A DNA stretch of 64,000 bases from Alteromonas sp. IB21 (GCF_016405965.1 NZ_JAEFCD010000028.1:1-64000), one strand, 5' to 3'. Positions 41,063-51,284 are shown, counted from the first letter of the stretch. Numbers and translations: made by a program. Notes: generated by a model not told the origin, from the sequence alone.

Positions 41063-43321
41063 TTAGAAGAACAGGTAAGAAACGCTAAGCTTCATGCTAC
41101 GAGGCATAATGTAGCGGCCGTTCGGTGAATCTGGATTACGCGGATCACCCTCGGTAATACCCTGTTCGTCGGTCAGGTTATCAACAGAGAACTGAAGACG
41201 AAGTGATTCAGTTGGCTCTAGCGTTAGACCTACATCAATCTTCTCGTATCCCTCTAGTACAACTGTGTTTTCGTTGTTACCAAAGCGATCATCAACCGCT
41301 GATAATGTACCGTATACAGTGGCATACATATCGCCGATATCGAAGCCGTAGCTTGGTGTTACACGTACTTGCCAACCAGGCTGACGCTGAGATTCATTGC
41401 CTTCGTTATTGGCGCTGGCAGTAATTTCAGTTTCCTGAATAGTTCCGTTCACGCTCAACGAGAAACCTGAATCGTGACTATAGCGACCGTCAAGCTCTAG
41501 GCCGTAGGCTTCGTTAGTAAGAATTTCAGCTGGTGCGCCTGGAAGACGTACAAACGTATCGCCTTTTACTTCATTAGCAAATGCCGTCGCAAAAAACTGA
41601 ATGTTGTCATTCATGAACTTATAACCAAGTTCACCCTGAGTAACTTCTTTAATTAGGTCGTTACCGCCAGTGTAGGCACCCCAATTGTCTCTGAAGTCAT
41701 CGAAGTAAGGCATTTTATAGCCTCGGTTCATGCGAACGAATACACCGCTAGTGTCATTAAGCGCGTAGTTTGCGCCCACTGTCCACGATGTTTTGGTTTC
41801 GTCGTACTCAAGCGCTTTAGTTATTTTGCCGTCAAGATCTTCATCTACCGAATAGTTCACTTCATGATTTTCACGGCGTAGCCCTAGGTCAATGCTCAGG
41901 TCTGTTGTTGCGTACCACGTGCCTGTTGCATAAAGTGCGAACGTGCTTGCATCACCCACAGAGCTAATGTCATAGTTAAATCCGCATCCTTGTGCGTCGG
42001 TGTTACACTCAATACCGTCTAGCAATTCACCGCCTGGCTGCAAAACGTGGTAAGCCGTGTTACCAATGCTCCACCAGTCATTGGCTTTGGTTGATGCACT
42101 GTAAATACCAAATGACGTATCGAAGTCTTCCCAGCTTTTCGACACAGCAAGGTCGTTAGTGAAAGCTTCAATATCTTTCAGTACTACCCAACGGCCGATT
42201 TGCTGAATAGGCGTATCACCGTCATACACTGTGCCAGTTACTGCACCAGTGGCTGATTCGCCATTGTCGGCAACATTTGCAACGGTAGTTGCAGAACCAT
42301 TCGGTACAAGACCAAAAGTATTGGCTTCACCTTTGGTAAGGTTAAAGCGGTCAACTAGCTGCCAGTCGTTGCCTAAGTCAAGCTTAATGCTACCGCCACT
42401 TACGTGTCCGTCCCATCCACGACCTTCGCCAAAGTCGAAAGACTCAGTGGTATCATTAGGGCCATACGTAATGGTGCCTTGGCGATTCAATGGACCAATT
42501 TGCGTGTAGTTTGCGTCGATACCTTCAACGTTTAAAGGTGTAGGTAAGTACCAAGTACCGCGATCGTCAGTTTGACGGGTATAAAGGTTAAGCTCGCCTT
42601 TTTCGAAAACTTTAGTGATGTTAACGGTGAACTGGTTACCCTGCTCAGAGTTAAAGCCGGCATCACGAATACCTTCTGAGCTCTTAATGTAGCCACCTAC
42701 CATGTAGTACAAGTCGTCATCTAGTGCGCCGCTTGCAACCACGTCAATACGGTTTAGGCCGTAGTCAGAGATGGTGTACTTCGCTGACGCTTCTGTTGAC
42801 TCGCCACAACGTTTAAGGCGGAAGTTTGTTGTAAGGCCTGGCTGACCGTTGCTCACTACTGGGTTTGGACCACCGCGTAAACCTTCAACCATTTCAATTG
42901 TATCGTCTATGCGAAACAGCTGAGAGTTCTCAAGGAAAGATAGCGTAGGTGCAGGGTAAATAGGAGAGTTCTCAAGCGCAATCGTTAAGAACGGGGCATC
43001 GCCGCCACCTGGGAAACCACGAACAAAAACGTTTGCGCCAGACTCACCGCCTGAGCTTTCAACCCAAACACCTGGAATAGCCTTAAACAGATCGGCCGTA
43101 GACTTAGGTGCGAGTTTTTCAATGTCGCTAGCGTCGATGTTGGTTACCGCGAAGCTTGCGTCAATCTTTCTGATCCCTGCGCCGCCTGGCGTACCGCTGA
43201 CAACAATGATCTCTGCGTTGTCTTTCGCTTGTTGTTTTACGTCTTCTTGTGCCATGGCAGGCTGCGTTAGTGCTACCGCTACTGCACTCGCCAGCATTCC
43301 TTTTGTAAACAACGTTTTCAT
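41063..43321 (-). CDS. TonB-dependent receptor (probably trehalose/oligosaccharide uptake)
   Basis: A 752-residue outer-membrane receptor: Sec signal peptide (cleavage near AMAQ, residue 25), a plug domain (about 35-170, with TADLFKAIPGV and NVFVRGFPGG) and a 22-strand-type barrel ending in an aromatic C-terminus (SYLFF). It is divergent from a LacI regulator and the transporter/trehalase genes, and its upstream region holds a double palindrome of the same type as the one in front of the transporter. The substrate is therefore inferred to be trehalose or a related glucoside; ligand identity is not visible in the sequence. Confidence 0.88.
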   Translation of the reverse strand: MKTLFTKGMLASAVAVALTQPAMAQEDVKQQAKDNAEIIVVSGTPGGAGIRKIDASFAVTNIDASDIEKLAPKSTADLFKAIPGVWVESSGGESGANVFVRGFPGGGDAPFLTIALENSPIYPAPTLSFLENSQLFRIDDTIEMVEGLRGGPNPVVSNGQPGLTTNFRLKRCGESTEASAKYTISDYGLNRIDVVASGALDDDLYYMVGGYIKSSEGIRDAGFNSEQGNQFTVNITKVFEKGELNLYTRQTDDRGTWYLPTPLNVEGIDANYTQIGPLNRQGTITYGPNDTTESFDFGEGRGWDGHVSGGSIKLDLGNDWQLVDRFNLTKGEANTFGLVPNGSATTVANVADNGESATGAVTGTVYDGDTPIQQIGRWVVLKDIEAFTNDLAVSKSWEDFDTSFGIYSASTKANDWWSIGNTAYHVLQPGGELLDGIECNTDAQGCGFNYDISSVGDASTFALYATGTWYATTDLSIDLGLRRENHEVNYSVDEDLDGKITKALEYDETKTSWTVGANYALNDTSGVFVRMNRGYKMPYFDDFRDNWGAYTGGNDLIKEVTQGELGYKFMNDNIQFFATAFANEVKGDTFVRLPGAPAEILTNEAYGLELDGRYSHDSGFSLSVNGTIQETEITASANNEGNESQRQPGWQVRVTPSYGFDIGDMYATVYGTLSAVDDRFGNNENTVVLEGYEKIDVGLTLEPTESLRLQFSVDNLTDEQGITEGDPRNPDSPNGRYIMPRSMKLSVSYLFF

Positions 43322-43423
43322 GGTGTGTGCTCCCGAAAATGTTCTATTGCGTTGTTAACTGAATGCGTTAAACAGGTTTAAAAATTGTTATACGCATCAC
43401 GATTGCGAAACAAAATAGATCTG

Positions 43424-43464
43424 TTTGCAAACGATTGCAAGAATAAAATGCAATCGTTTGCAAA
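43424..43464. promoter_or_regulatory. Double LacI-type operator upstream of the TonB receptor
   Basis: TTTGCAAACGATTGCA (43424-43439) is repeated as its exact inverse TGCAATCGTTTGCAAA (43449-43464) with a 9-base spacer. Each half is itself a near palindrome of the TTGCAAnCGnTTGCAA kind bound by LacI-family proteins. It sits between the divergent receptor and LacI genes and shares its core with the site before the MFS gene. Confidence 0.85.
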
Positions 43465-43627
43465 TTTTTTGTTTATTGTTGTTAACATGGTTTTACGCCA
43501 AGACGATTCGCGCTATATTGTGGATTCGGCTGTAGAGTCGACGATTTATCCGGTTTAGGTAGCGGTTTTACGCTTATATTTTGTAGTGCTATCACGGGTA
43601 ACCCGGTATACCGAAAATTATTAGAGA

Positions 43628-44662
43628 ATGGTCACATTGGTTTCTGAAACAAAACTCACCTTAGCGAAGCTGGCTGATATTGCTGGTGTATCAACATCGA
43701 CAGCATCACGGGCACTGAAAGATAACCCGCTTATTAAGCAGGAAACCCGCAGCAGAATTCAGGCACTAGCTAAAGAGCACAATTTTAGTATTAACGCGGC
43801 CGCTAGTCGCTTAAGAACACAGAAAACTCACGTGATAGCGGTGATTTTAAATCTAATCGACAACACCGAACAAAGCACCACGGACCCATTCCTGCTTAAG
43901 CTGGTGGGAGAGCTAAATCAGGCGCTAAATGCCAAAGGCTACGAGCTACTGCTGTCTAACTCATTTATGGCATCTGACGATTGGGCGAACTACTTTATTC
44001 GCAGCCAACGCGCCGACGGCATTATTGTCATTGGGCAAGGAAAATCCACGGCCAAAATCGACCGAGCAGCACAGTCGGGCATTCCCATTGTAGTGTGGGG
44101 CGATGCAAAAACAGACGCGCCATATCCCATTATCGGCGGCGACAACTATCTGGGTGGCTATACGGCAACCCAGCATTTGCTGAGCCACGGCGCCAAACGC
44201 ATCTTGTTTCTTGGAGACTCTGAACACGCGGAAATGCAGGAACGTCACAAGGGATATTCGCAAGCCCACCGCGATGCGAATGTGCCAATAGACACGCAGT
44301 GCACCTGCGCCATCGATATTACGTCGAAAGCAGCATACCAATACATTAATGAGCGTATAAAGGCGAATGGGTTAGATTTCGACGGGATCGTTTGTGTAAG
44401 TGATATGGTGGCATTAGGCGCGTTAAAAGCGCTAAAAGAGCGCTATGTAGGTATTCCAAGCGATGTAGGCATTGTGGGTTACGACGATATTTCTTTAGCT
44501 GAACTTATGCACCCGTCGTTAACAACGGTGCGTCAGAACACTCAGCATGCCGCAATAGAGATGGTTACGCAGCTATTAAACCAGTTTGAAAACAAACCTA
44601 CAGAAAGCCAGGTAGTGGAAACAACCTTAATTGCCCGTCGCTCTACGCAGCACAGCGACTAA
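43628..44662 (+). CDS. LacI-family regulator of the trehalose locus
   Basis: The 344-residue protein has an N-terminal LacI helix-turn-helix (LAKLADIAGVSTSTASRALK) with hinge, and a periplasmic-binding-like sensor domain (about residues 70-335) with the usual VCVSDMVALGALKAL and VGIVGYDDI segments. It lies between the TonB receptor and the transporter-trehalase pair, both preceded by matching palindromes, so it most likely represses this regulon and is relieved by the sugar or a derivative. This is inferred from context. Confidence 0.88.
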   Translation: MVTLVSETKLTLAKLADIAGVSTSTASRALKDNPLIKQETRSRIQALAKEHNFSINAAASRLRTQKTHVIAVILNLIDNTEQSTTDPFLLKLVGELNQALNAKGYELLLSNSFMASDDWANYFIRSQRADGIIVIGQGKSTAKIDRAAQSGIPIVVWGDAKTDAPYPIIGGDNYLGGYTATQHLLSHGAKRILFLGDSEHAEMQERHKGYSQAHRDANVPIDTQCTCAIDITSKAAYQYINERIKANGLDFDGIVCVSDMVALGALKALKERYVGIPSDVGIVGYDDISLAELMHPSLTTVRQNTQHAAIEMVTQLLNQFENKPTESQVVETTLIARRSTQHSD

Positions 44663-44759
44663 TATTTCGCTTTTTTATCAGCTTTTTAACGCATAAACGC
44701 TATGATTTAACGGTAACAGGGTGTCGATATTAAGCTCTAACAAAAAAATAATAGCGCTT

Positions 44760-44773
44760 TGCAAACGTTTGCA
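44760..44773. promoter_or_regulatory. LacI-type operator upstream of the MFS transporter
   Basis: TGCAAACGTTTGCA is a perfect 14-bp palindrome located 57 bases before the transporter start. It shares the TGCAA(A/T)CG(A/T)TTGCA pattern with the sites in front of the TonB receptor gene. Confidence 0.85.
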
Positions 44774-44829
44774 TTTTTATTTTCTTACGACTACACTCCT
44801 GCATAATTCAGTTAACAGAGTGTTTACAC

Positions 44830-46068
44830 ATGTCCCGATTCATGGTCATTGCAGCCATTGCCATTAGCTACTATGTATTTGCCATACTACTTAACAGTGT
44901 GGGTACTGTTATTCTGCAATCGATCAATAGCTTCGACATTAGTAAGCCAGAAGCAAGCACACTAGAAGGCTTTAAAGACCTTTCTATTGCTGTTGTCTCG
45001 TTCCTAGTGGCCAGCTTCATTCCTAGAGTTGGTTACAAGCTTTCAATGTTACTTGGGTTAGCAATAGTGGCCGTTGCCTGTGCGCTGACGCCTTCTATCG
45101 CAAGTTTCTGGTTCATTAAAGTGTTGTTTGCCTGCATAGGTACTGCATTTGCGCTAGTGAAAGTGTCGGTGTACGCCATAATTGGTCAGTTGTCGTCTAC
45201 TACTAAAGCGCACTCATCGTTAATGAACACCATTGAAGGTATTTTTATGTTGGGCGTGTTGTCTGGCTACTGGGTGTTCGCCGAATTTATCGACCCCAAT
45301 AACGACGCCTCATTATCTTGGCTGAACGTCTACTACTTACTAGCTGCGCTGGTTGGTTTTACGTTAATTGTTGTGGCATTGGCTCCTATAAAGCCTGTGG
45401 AAAACGCGCAATCAGAAGGCTTTGCAAGCGAGTTCTTCAGCATGCTGAAACTGGCCTATAAGCCTTTAGTGCTGGTGTTTATCTTCTCTATTTTCTTGTA
45501 CGTGTTAATAGAGCAGGGCATAGGCTCGTGGCTGCCAACTTTTAACAAAGAGGTGCTAGGCTTACCTACTCAAGTCAGCATTCAAATAACCAGTATCTTT
45601 GCGATAGCGCTGGCCGTTGGGCGCTTAACTGCGGGCGCAGTACTTACGCGAATGAATTGGTATCCCTTCTTAAATATTTGTTTGGCGGGTATGGCAGCGG
45701 TAATGCTACTAAGCTTACCGCTTGCCGAAAACGTGGCTGACAGCACAATAGCCAGCTGGGCTGACGCACCAATAGCTGCGTTCCTTATTCCATTAATTGG
45801 ATTGATGATGGCGCCTATTTACCCCGTATTAAACTCGGTAATGCTAAGCGCGCTACCTCAACATCAACATGCACCTATGACAGGGCTAATTGTTGTATTT
45901 TCGGCTCTTGGGGGAACCACAGGTTCTATCGTGACTGGATTTATTTTCGACGCAGTAGGGGGCCAACAAGCATTTTATCTTTCTCTTATTCCGATAGGTG
46001 CATTAGTAGTAACCCTATTCTTCTTTAAAAAAGCGTCTTCTTCTCTATCGCCTAAAGGTGCGCAGTAA
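44830..46068 (+). CDS. MFS transporter (putative trehalose uptake)
   Basis: This 412-residue protein has about 12 membrane segments and the plan of FucP/GlcP-like sugar MFS carriers. It is followed 2 bases later by a cytoplasmic trehalase, so it probably carries intact trehalose across the inner membrane. A LacI-type operator precedes it. Substrate assignment is by context. Confidence 0.82.
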   Translation: MSRFMVIAAIAISYYVFAILLNSVGTVILQSINSFDISKPEASTLEGFKDLSIAVVSFLVASFIPRVGYKLSMLLGLAIVAVACALTPSIASFWFIKVLFACIGTAFALVKVSVYAIIGQLSSTTKAHSSLMNTIEGIFMLGVLSGYWVFAEFIDPNNDASLSWLNVYYLLAALVGFTLIVVALAPIKPVENAQSEGFASEFFSMLKLAYKPLVLVFIFSIFLYVLIEQGIGSWLPTFNKEVLGLPTQVSIQITSIFAIALAVGRLTAGAVLTRMNWYPFLNICLAGMAAVMLLSLPLAENVADSTIASWADAPIAAFLIPLIGLMMAPIYPVLNSVMLSALPQHQHAPMTGLIVVFSALGGTTGSIVTGFIFDAVGGQQAFYLSLIPIGALVVTLFFFKKASSSLSPKGAQ

Positions 46069-46070
46069 TT

Positions 46071-47594
46071 ATGAGTTCTTCTTCACACAATTGGCGAAAC
46101 AGCTTGTCATTTTTCGCCAGCGACCTGTTTAAGCAAGTGCAAATGGCTCAGCTTTTTCCTGACAGCAAAACCTTTGCTGACGCTATAGTTAAAACCGATC
46201 TTAATACCGTTTTAGCGGCCTACGAACAAGCGTGTTTAGATGCTCAGAAAAGCGGTGAAGCAGTAGAGTTAGCTACGTTTGTTAATACTCATTTCGATAT
46301 TCCAGAAATGATTAGCGCAACATCGCAAACCAAGTTTGAAAATGTAGCCGACTATATTGAGCATATGTGGCAAGTGCTAACGCGTACCCCCGATACAAAG
46401 CAGAAAGATAGCTTAATAGCCCTAACTCGCCCGTACATAGTGCCGGGTGGACGCTTTCGCGAAATCTATTACTGGGATACATATTTCACCGCGCTAGGTC
46501 TAATTGACGCGGGGCGTACCGACATGGCAATTAACATGTTGGTGAATTTTGTAGATATTTTAAATGAAGTAGGCTGCATACCTAACGGCAATCGCGCTTA
46601 TTATTATTCTCGCAGTCAGCCACCTATTTTGGCGTTATTTTATAACTTGCTTAAAAACGCACTAAGCGACCAGCAAAAAGAGTACGTTATTTGGGGCTTG
46701 AAGAAAGAATACCAGTTTTGGATGAATGAAGCGGGCGAGAACGCGTCACAGAAGGGCACAGCACAACTACGCACGGTTACCATGCCGTGTGGCGCTACAC
46801 TTAATCGTTACTTCGACACCGAGCCTACGCCTCGCCCAGAGTCTTATCGAGAAGACATTGAAACAGCAGAGCACATTGGCGCAGACAAAAGTCAGTTCTA
46901 CCAGCACGTTCGCGCGGCTTGTGAGTCGGGATGGGATTTTAGTTCGCGCTGGCTAGCTAATCCAGATTCATTGGCAAGTATTTGTACTACTGAAATTATT
47001 CCAGTAGATTTAAATGCTCTACTGGTAACGCTTGAGCAAACCCTGGCAAGCGTGACAAAAGGAGCCGAGCAAGCGCGCTACAATGCGGCATCTACGGCGC
47101 GAATTAATGCAATAAACACTTATTTGTTTAACGCTGAAAAGGCGGGCTATTTTGACTATCACTTCCCCACACAAACTCAAACTAATGTCGTGTCAGCGGC
47201 CATGTGTGTGCCGTTGTTTGTTGGTATCGCAAATGACCAACAGGCAGAAGGGGTAAGCGCAATCGTAATGAATACCTTGCTTAAAGAAGGCGGAGTGGTA
47301 ACTACTTCCAATACTACATCGCAACAGTGGGATGCACCAAATGGCTGGGCACCACTTCAACTTTTCGCCGTTGAAGGCTTGCGTAATTACGGTTTCGATA
47401 TGCAGGCACAAAACATTATGTTGCGTTTTTGCAAAACTATTGAAAATCACTTCGCAACAAGCGGCGTTCTGCTAGAAAAGTACAATGTGTGTGACCCGGA
47501 AATAAAAGCAGGCGGCGGTGAATACGACGTGCAGCTAGGTTTCGGATGGACCAATGGCGTGTATACCCGCTTTCAATCGTATCTGAACCAATAG
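46071..47594 (+). CDS. treF: Alpha,alpha-trehalase (GH37), cytoplasmic
   Basis: Hydrolyses trehalose to two glucose. The 507-residue protein contains both trehalase signatures, PGGRFREIYYWDTYF near residue 125 and QWDAPNGWAPLQ near 420, the catalytic-acid region ESGWDFSSRW near 285 and the GGGEYDVQLGFGWTNG loop near 482. It has no signal peptide, so it resembles TreF rather than periplasmic TreA and needs transport of intact trehalose, provided by the preceding gene. Confidence 0.93.
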   Translation: MSSSSHNWRNSLSFFASDLFKQVQMAQLFPDSKTFADAIVKTDLNTVLAAYEQACLDAQKSGEAVELATFVNTHFDIPEMISATSQTKFENVADYIEHMWQVLTRTPDTKQKDSLIALTRPYIVPGGRFREIYYWDTYFTALGLIDAGRTDMAINMLVNFVDILNEVGCIPNGNRAYYYSRSQPPILALFYNLLKNALSDQQKEYVIWGLKKEYQFWMNEAGENASQKGTAQLRTVTMPCGATLNRYFDTEPTPRPESYREDIETAEHIGADKSQFYQHVRAACESGWDFSSRWLANPDSLASICTTEIIPVDLNALLVTLEQTLASVTKGAEQARYNAASTARINAINTYLFNAEKAGYFDYHFPTQTQTNVVSAAMCVPLFVGIANDQQAEGVSAIVMNTLLKEGGVVTTSNTTSQQWDAPNGWAPLQLFAVEGLRNYGFDMQAQNIMLRFCKTIENHFATSGVLLEKYNVCDPEIKAGGGEYDVQLGFGWTNGVYTRFQSYLNQ

Positions 47595-47615
47595 TAAAAC
47601 GTCGGCTAAAACAAA

Positions 47616-47654
47616 AAACGCGCGGTACCGTATAAACGGGCCGCGGGTTTTTTG
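47616..47654 (+). terminator. Terminator of the transporter-trehalase operon
   Basis: AAACGCGCGG pairs with CCGCGGGTTT with one mismatch around a 15-base loop, followed by a T-run. It lies between trehalase and the convergent TPR-GGDEF gene. Confidence 0.65.
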
Positions 47655-47666
47655 GTTGTGTAGATA

Positions 47667-49466
47667 TTAATTGTTGCCAGAGCGGTTACCCATATCAATC
47701 GACATGACGATATCATCGAGTATGTCGTTTAGCCCCGTAATCTTTTCGTTAGCAATGAATACGCTCATTTGGGACTCAACCCCAATATGGTCAGAAGACG
47801 CTTCATTTTCAAAGGTATTGTCTAGCGCATTCTGTACGCGGTCGAAGAACTGCCTTGCACTTCGCTCTTCAATGTTGTGAAGGCATAAAATGAACTGCTC
47901 AGTACCAAATCGCCCTAAAATATCGTTGCCGCGAGTTACGTCTTGAAGGGTTTGTGCGATTTGCCTCAGTACTTTGTCACTCTGGGTCGAACCCATTTTA
48001 CGAGTTATATGGCGCAAATTATTTATGTCGAAAATAGCGATAGCAATGGCTCTGCCTTTTTTAGGCGCATCGAGTTTATTAATGCGAGCAATGGCTGAAT
48101 TTGCATTGAGTAGTTGCGTTACAGGGTCAATAGCTTTGCCGGCCAAGTACTTTCTGCGTAACACATAACCGATAATACTGCTTAGTAATAGAAAAATAAT
48201 AACGGCAGTGTATAGGGTATTTTTGCGACGCTGCTCCGCTTGCTCAATGGCGGATTCTAAGTCATAAATGCGGGTGTACAAATTGGCTGCGCCAATAATG
48301 AGTGCCGAATCTTGTGTGAGTTCACGTCGTTTTGTGACTTCTTTGGAGTAAAGCTCAAGAGCCGCCTTTGCGCGCTCCATATTATCTAAAGCCATATGCA
48401 TAGCAACATTAAAGCTTAAGTAATCTAAGTTGGATTGAAACACACGAGGAATAGCAGCTGTGTTAGTCGACTCAACCTCTGCTAAATATTCTTCAATACA
48501 ATTTAGATCATTCTCGTGTAAACAGAGTTCGGCTTTATGCCATGCAACAAGCATCTCTCCAAGCGAGCTTGATATGTTCGCTGTAGCTTTTTCTAAATCG
48601 GGAAGCGTATATGCCAAACTACTGTAGTCTTTCGTTTTCCTGTGATAGATCGACAATGCGTACTGGTACAAAAAGTTAGTCAGTGGGGTATCTATTTCGC
48701 TATTAAGTGTACCCAGTTCTAGAATGCTTTGGTAAGCCCTTTCAGTTTGCCCACTACTTATCAATGACACAATTGCACTAATTATAATGCTTACTTTATT
48801 ACTGCCTTTATAAACTTGAAGTCCCATTTCATGAGCTTTTAAATACTGCTCTGCAGCCAAAGCGTGTTGTTCTAAGCTGCCGTAAAGTAAACCAATTGCA
48901 TTATGTATATGCGCGAGCTCCCCCGGGCTACCGTTATCAGAATAGCGTTTGAGAACACCAAACATTTTGCCTAGCCGAATGCCCGGCTCTGTTGATTCAG
49001 AGCAGTAGTTTATAAGCCCTAATGAAGAACTTGTGTAGATGTCGCTGTGACGCTCTGGTGATGACAGTGCCTGTGCTTGTTGGTAATACTTGCATCGAGC
49101 GGGGTTTTCCCTAGCGTCATAAGAAAAGCCAATTTGATAAATAGCTGAAGCAAATGCATATGAACCTCGGTCGATATCATTCTGCATAATAGCCTTAAGT
49201 AAGAGGCTTTCTGCTTCTTCATATTTGCCGCGACAAATTAAAAATTGCCCTTTTGCAACGTTCAACGCAAAACGCTGCTGTTTTGAAATAGACTCAAGAG
49301 CAAGCGCATCTTCAAGCTCCGGAAGTAAGGATTGGCTTGGGCAGTCGTAAGAGGGAGAGCGTACTTTTTCAATAACAGCATCAACGCTCTCGTTTGCCAA
49401 TGAAGCGAAAGAGGCAAGCAAAACGCTCGCAAACGAAATTACGGTTAAAAGTATTTTTTGAGCCAT
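47667..49466 (-). CDS. TPR protein with membrane anchor and degenerate GGDEF domain
   Basis: The 599-residue product has a Sec signal peptide (residues 1-24), a periplasmic helical region of TPR-like repeats (about 40-405), one membrane segment (about 415-435) and a cytoplasmic GGDEF-type domain (about 440-595). The active-site motif reads GTEQF (in LGRFGTEQFILCL) instead of GG(D/E)EF, so cyclic-di-GMP synthesis is unlikely; it may bind GTP or act as a scaffold. No EAL domain is present. Confidence 0.85.
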   Translation of the reverse strand: MAQKILLTVISFASVLLASFASLANESVDAVIEKVRSPSYDCPSQSLLPELEDALALESISKQQRFALNVAKGQFLICRGKYEEAESLLLKAIMQNDIDRGSYAFASAIYQIGFSYDARENPARCKYYQQAQALSSPERHSDIYTSSSLGLINYCSESTEPGIRLGKMFGVLKRYSDNGSPGELAHIHNAIGLLYGSLEQHALAAEQYLKAHEMGLQVYKGSNKVSIIISAIVSLISSGQTERAYQSILELGTLNSEIDTPLTNFLYQYALSIYHRKTKDYSSLAYTLPDLEKATANISSSLGEMLVAWHKAELCLHENDLNCIEEYLAEVESTNTAAIPRVFQSNLDYLSFNVAMHMALDNMERAKAALELYSKEVTKRRELTQDSALIIGAANLYTRIYDLESAIEQAEQRRKNTLYTAVIIFLLLSSIIGYVLRRKYLAGKAIDPVTQLLNANSAIARINKLDAPKKGRAIAIAIFDINNLRHITRKMGSTQSDKVLRQIAQTLQDVTRGNDILGRFGTEQFILCLHNIEERSARQFFDRVQNALDNTFENEASSDHIGVESQMSVFIANEKITGLNDILDDIVMSIDMGNRSGNN

Positions 49467-49608
49467 GAGAATAAATTTTTCTTCTTATCTACATTCTTTA
49501 TTCGGCGGAAAATCAATGGTTTTGCACATTAATGGTAATGGCTGTTGATATCTTAACCTATATACGGTTTATGTAAAAACTGTGGGTACAATTTTTTCTT
49601 TTACTCGA

Positions 49609-50502
49609 TTAATGTGCGGGCGACCCAAAGCTTACCAAAATTGCGACCCCAGTTAAGGCAACCGCAGACCACGCAATGGTCGCTTTAGTAGCCCGTTCGC
49701 CAAGCACCCAGGCAACGCCCAATGACATAAGCGCGCTAGTCGCTATTAGGGTTTGAACCACGGCTGCCTTAGCGTAAGCGAACGCGAACATTTGTAAGTA
49801 AATAGCGGCAGTAGTACCGAGTAACGTGGCTAACACAAACGCGGGCCACACCCGTTTTCCGCCTTCGCTTTGATAGTCGATAACGGGCATGTAGCGCGTT
49901 TTTGTTAAGGCGATAAACGGCACAACAAACACCATGCCGCCGACTAAGCGCAAAAACGCAGCGCTGGCGGCATCGATTTCGCCGGCGCTCAAAATGTTGC
50001 GGCTAACTACCGCACCAACAGCCTGACAAAGCGCTGCGCCCACGCCATATAAATAACCGCTAGTAGCAAATACGTGGGTAGTGCTGCGTTTGCGTACCTT
50101 TATAACCATGTCAACCGAGAATAGCACCACTGCAATGCCAACCCACTGTTGCCAGGTGATCCATTCGCCAATGAACGCCATAGCGAAAAGGGCCGTGAAA
50201 AGCGGCGCAAGGGTTTCGGCAACCAGTACAGCTTGGCTATCGCCAATGCTTTGCAGGGCTTTAAAGAAGCAGGTGTCGCCAATACCGATACCAATTAGGC
50301 CACTAAGCAACAGCCATAAAACAACGTGAGTGCTAAGCCCTGTTGGCTGAACTACCATTAAAACTACCGCCAAAATGGCAATAGAAATAAGGCCTTTCCA
50401 AAAGTTCATGGTAAGCGGTGAAAACGCGTTACCGGTACCTCGGAATAAACGCGCAGCAATGGCCCAACAAAGCGCTGTACCTAGCGCAGCAAAAACACCC
50501 AT
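49609..50502 (-). CDS. DMT/EamA-family transporter
   Basis: A 297-residue protein with ten membrane segments made of two EamA repeats (about residues 5-130 and 145-290). Members export amino acids, metabolites or drugs; the substrate cannot be inferred. It stands alone on the minus strand. Confidence 0.85.
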   Translation of the reverse strand: MGVFAALGTALCWAIAARLFRGTGNAFSPLTMNFWKGLISIAILAVVLMVVQPTGLSTHVVLWLLLSGLIGIGIGDTCFFKALQSIGDSQAVLVAETLAPLFTALFAMAFIGEWITWQQWVGIAVVLFSVDMVIKVRKRSTTHVFATSGYLYGVGAALCQAVGAVVSRNILSAGEIDAASAAFLRLVGGMVFVVPFIALTKTRYMPVIDYQSEGGKRVWPAFVLATLLGTTAAIYLQMFAFAYAKAAVVQTLIATSALMSLGVAWVLGERATKATIAWSAVALTGVAILVSFGSPAH

Positions 50503-50765
50503 AAATTACCTTTGAAAAAAGCCTGAATAACAACAAACGTATTAAAAATTGCGGCTATGCTAATGCAAGGTGCTATTGCGGTAAACTTAAATCATTGCGT
50601 GATTTTTAGTGATAAATTCAGTGCCTTAAGTAAACGTAACAGAATGTTGGGCATAATCGTGTCATCATCTATATCATGTGGTTAAAAAGCTGTAGTGGCT
50701 AGCTACGCCCTTGTTGGTTTGGGGGGGGCACCGGCAACTCCAGCAAAGTGAAAGGGCAAAAAGGC

Positions 50766-51284
50766 GTGAACATCAAGAAACTGAATTTAAGCGGTATTAA
50801 AGGCGTAATATTTGATTTAGACGGTACTTTGGTAGAATCTAGCCTTAACTTCACACAAATACGCATCGATGTAGGTTGCCCGCAGCACGAAGACATTCTT
50901 ACCTTTGTTGATGCGCTTAGCTGCGCTACAACCAAAGCGAATGCCCATCGTACTATTTTGCAGCACGAACTAGACGATGCGCAAAACGCCCAATGGCTAC
51001 CCATAGGCAAAGCCATGGTGGAAAAAGTGCAGGCGTATAACTTACCAATGGCAATAGTTACCCGTAACTGCCGCCAAGCCACCGCAATTAAACTAGCCAA
51101 CAACAATATTCCTATCGATTATGTACTTACCCGTGAAGATGCCCCTGCCAAACCCGACCCAACAGCCTTATTAATGGTAGCAAATACGTGGCAGCTTCAA
51201 CCTGAAGACTGCCTGTATGTGGGCGACTTTATTTATGATCAGCAAGCCGCCGAAAATGCGGGGATGAAGTGGTTTTTGGTTTAG
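50766..51284 (+). CDS. HAD-superfamily hydrolase (phosphoglycolate phosphatase-like)
   Basis: HAD motif I is in VIFDLDGTLVES, motif II in AIVTRN, motif III is the Lys of AKPDP and motif IV is in YVGDFIYD. The cap is short and of the C1 type. The frame opens from a GTG at 50748; the GTG at 50766 has AAAGGG about 9 bases before it and is preferred (172 residues). Small-molecule phosphatase; substrate unknown. Its stop overlaps the 3' end of a small convergent frame. Confidence 0.82.
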   Translation: MNIKKLNLSGIKGVIFDLDGTLVESSLNFTQIRIDVGCPQHEDILTFVDALSCATTKANAHRTILQHELDDAQNAQWLPIGKAMVEKVQAYNLPMAIVTRNCRQATAIKLANNNIPIDYVLTREDAPAKPDPTALLMVANTWQLQPEDCLYVGDFIYDQQAAENAGMKWFLV

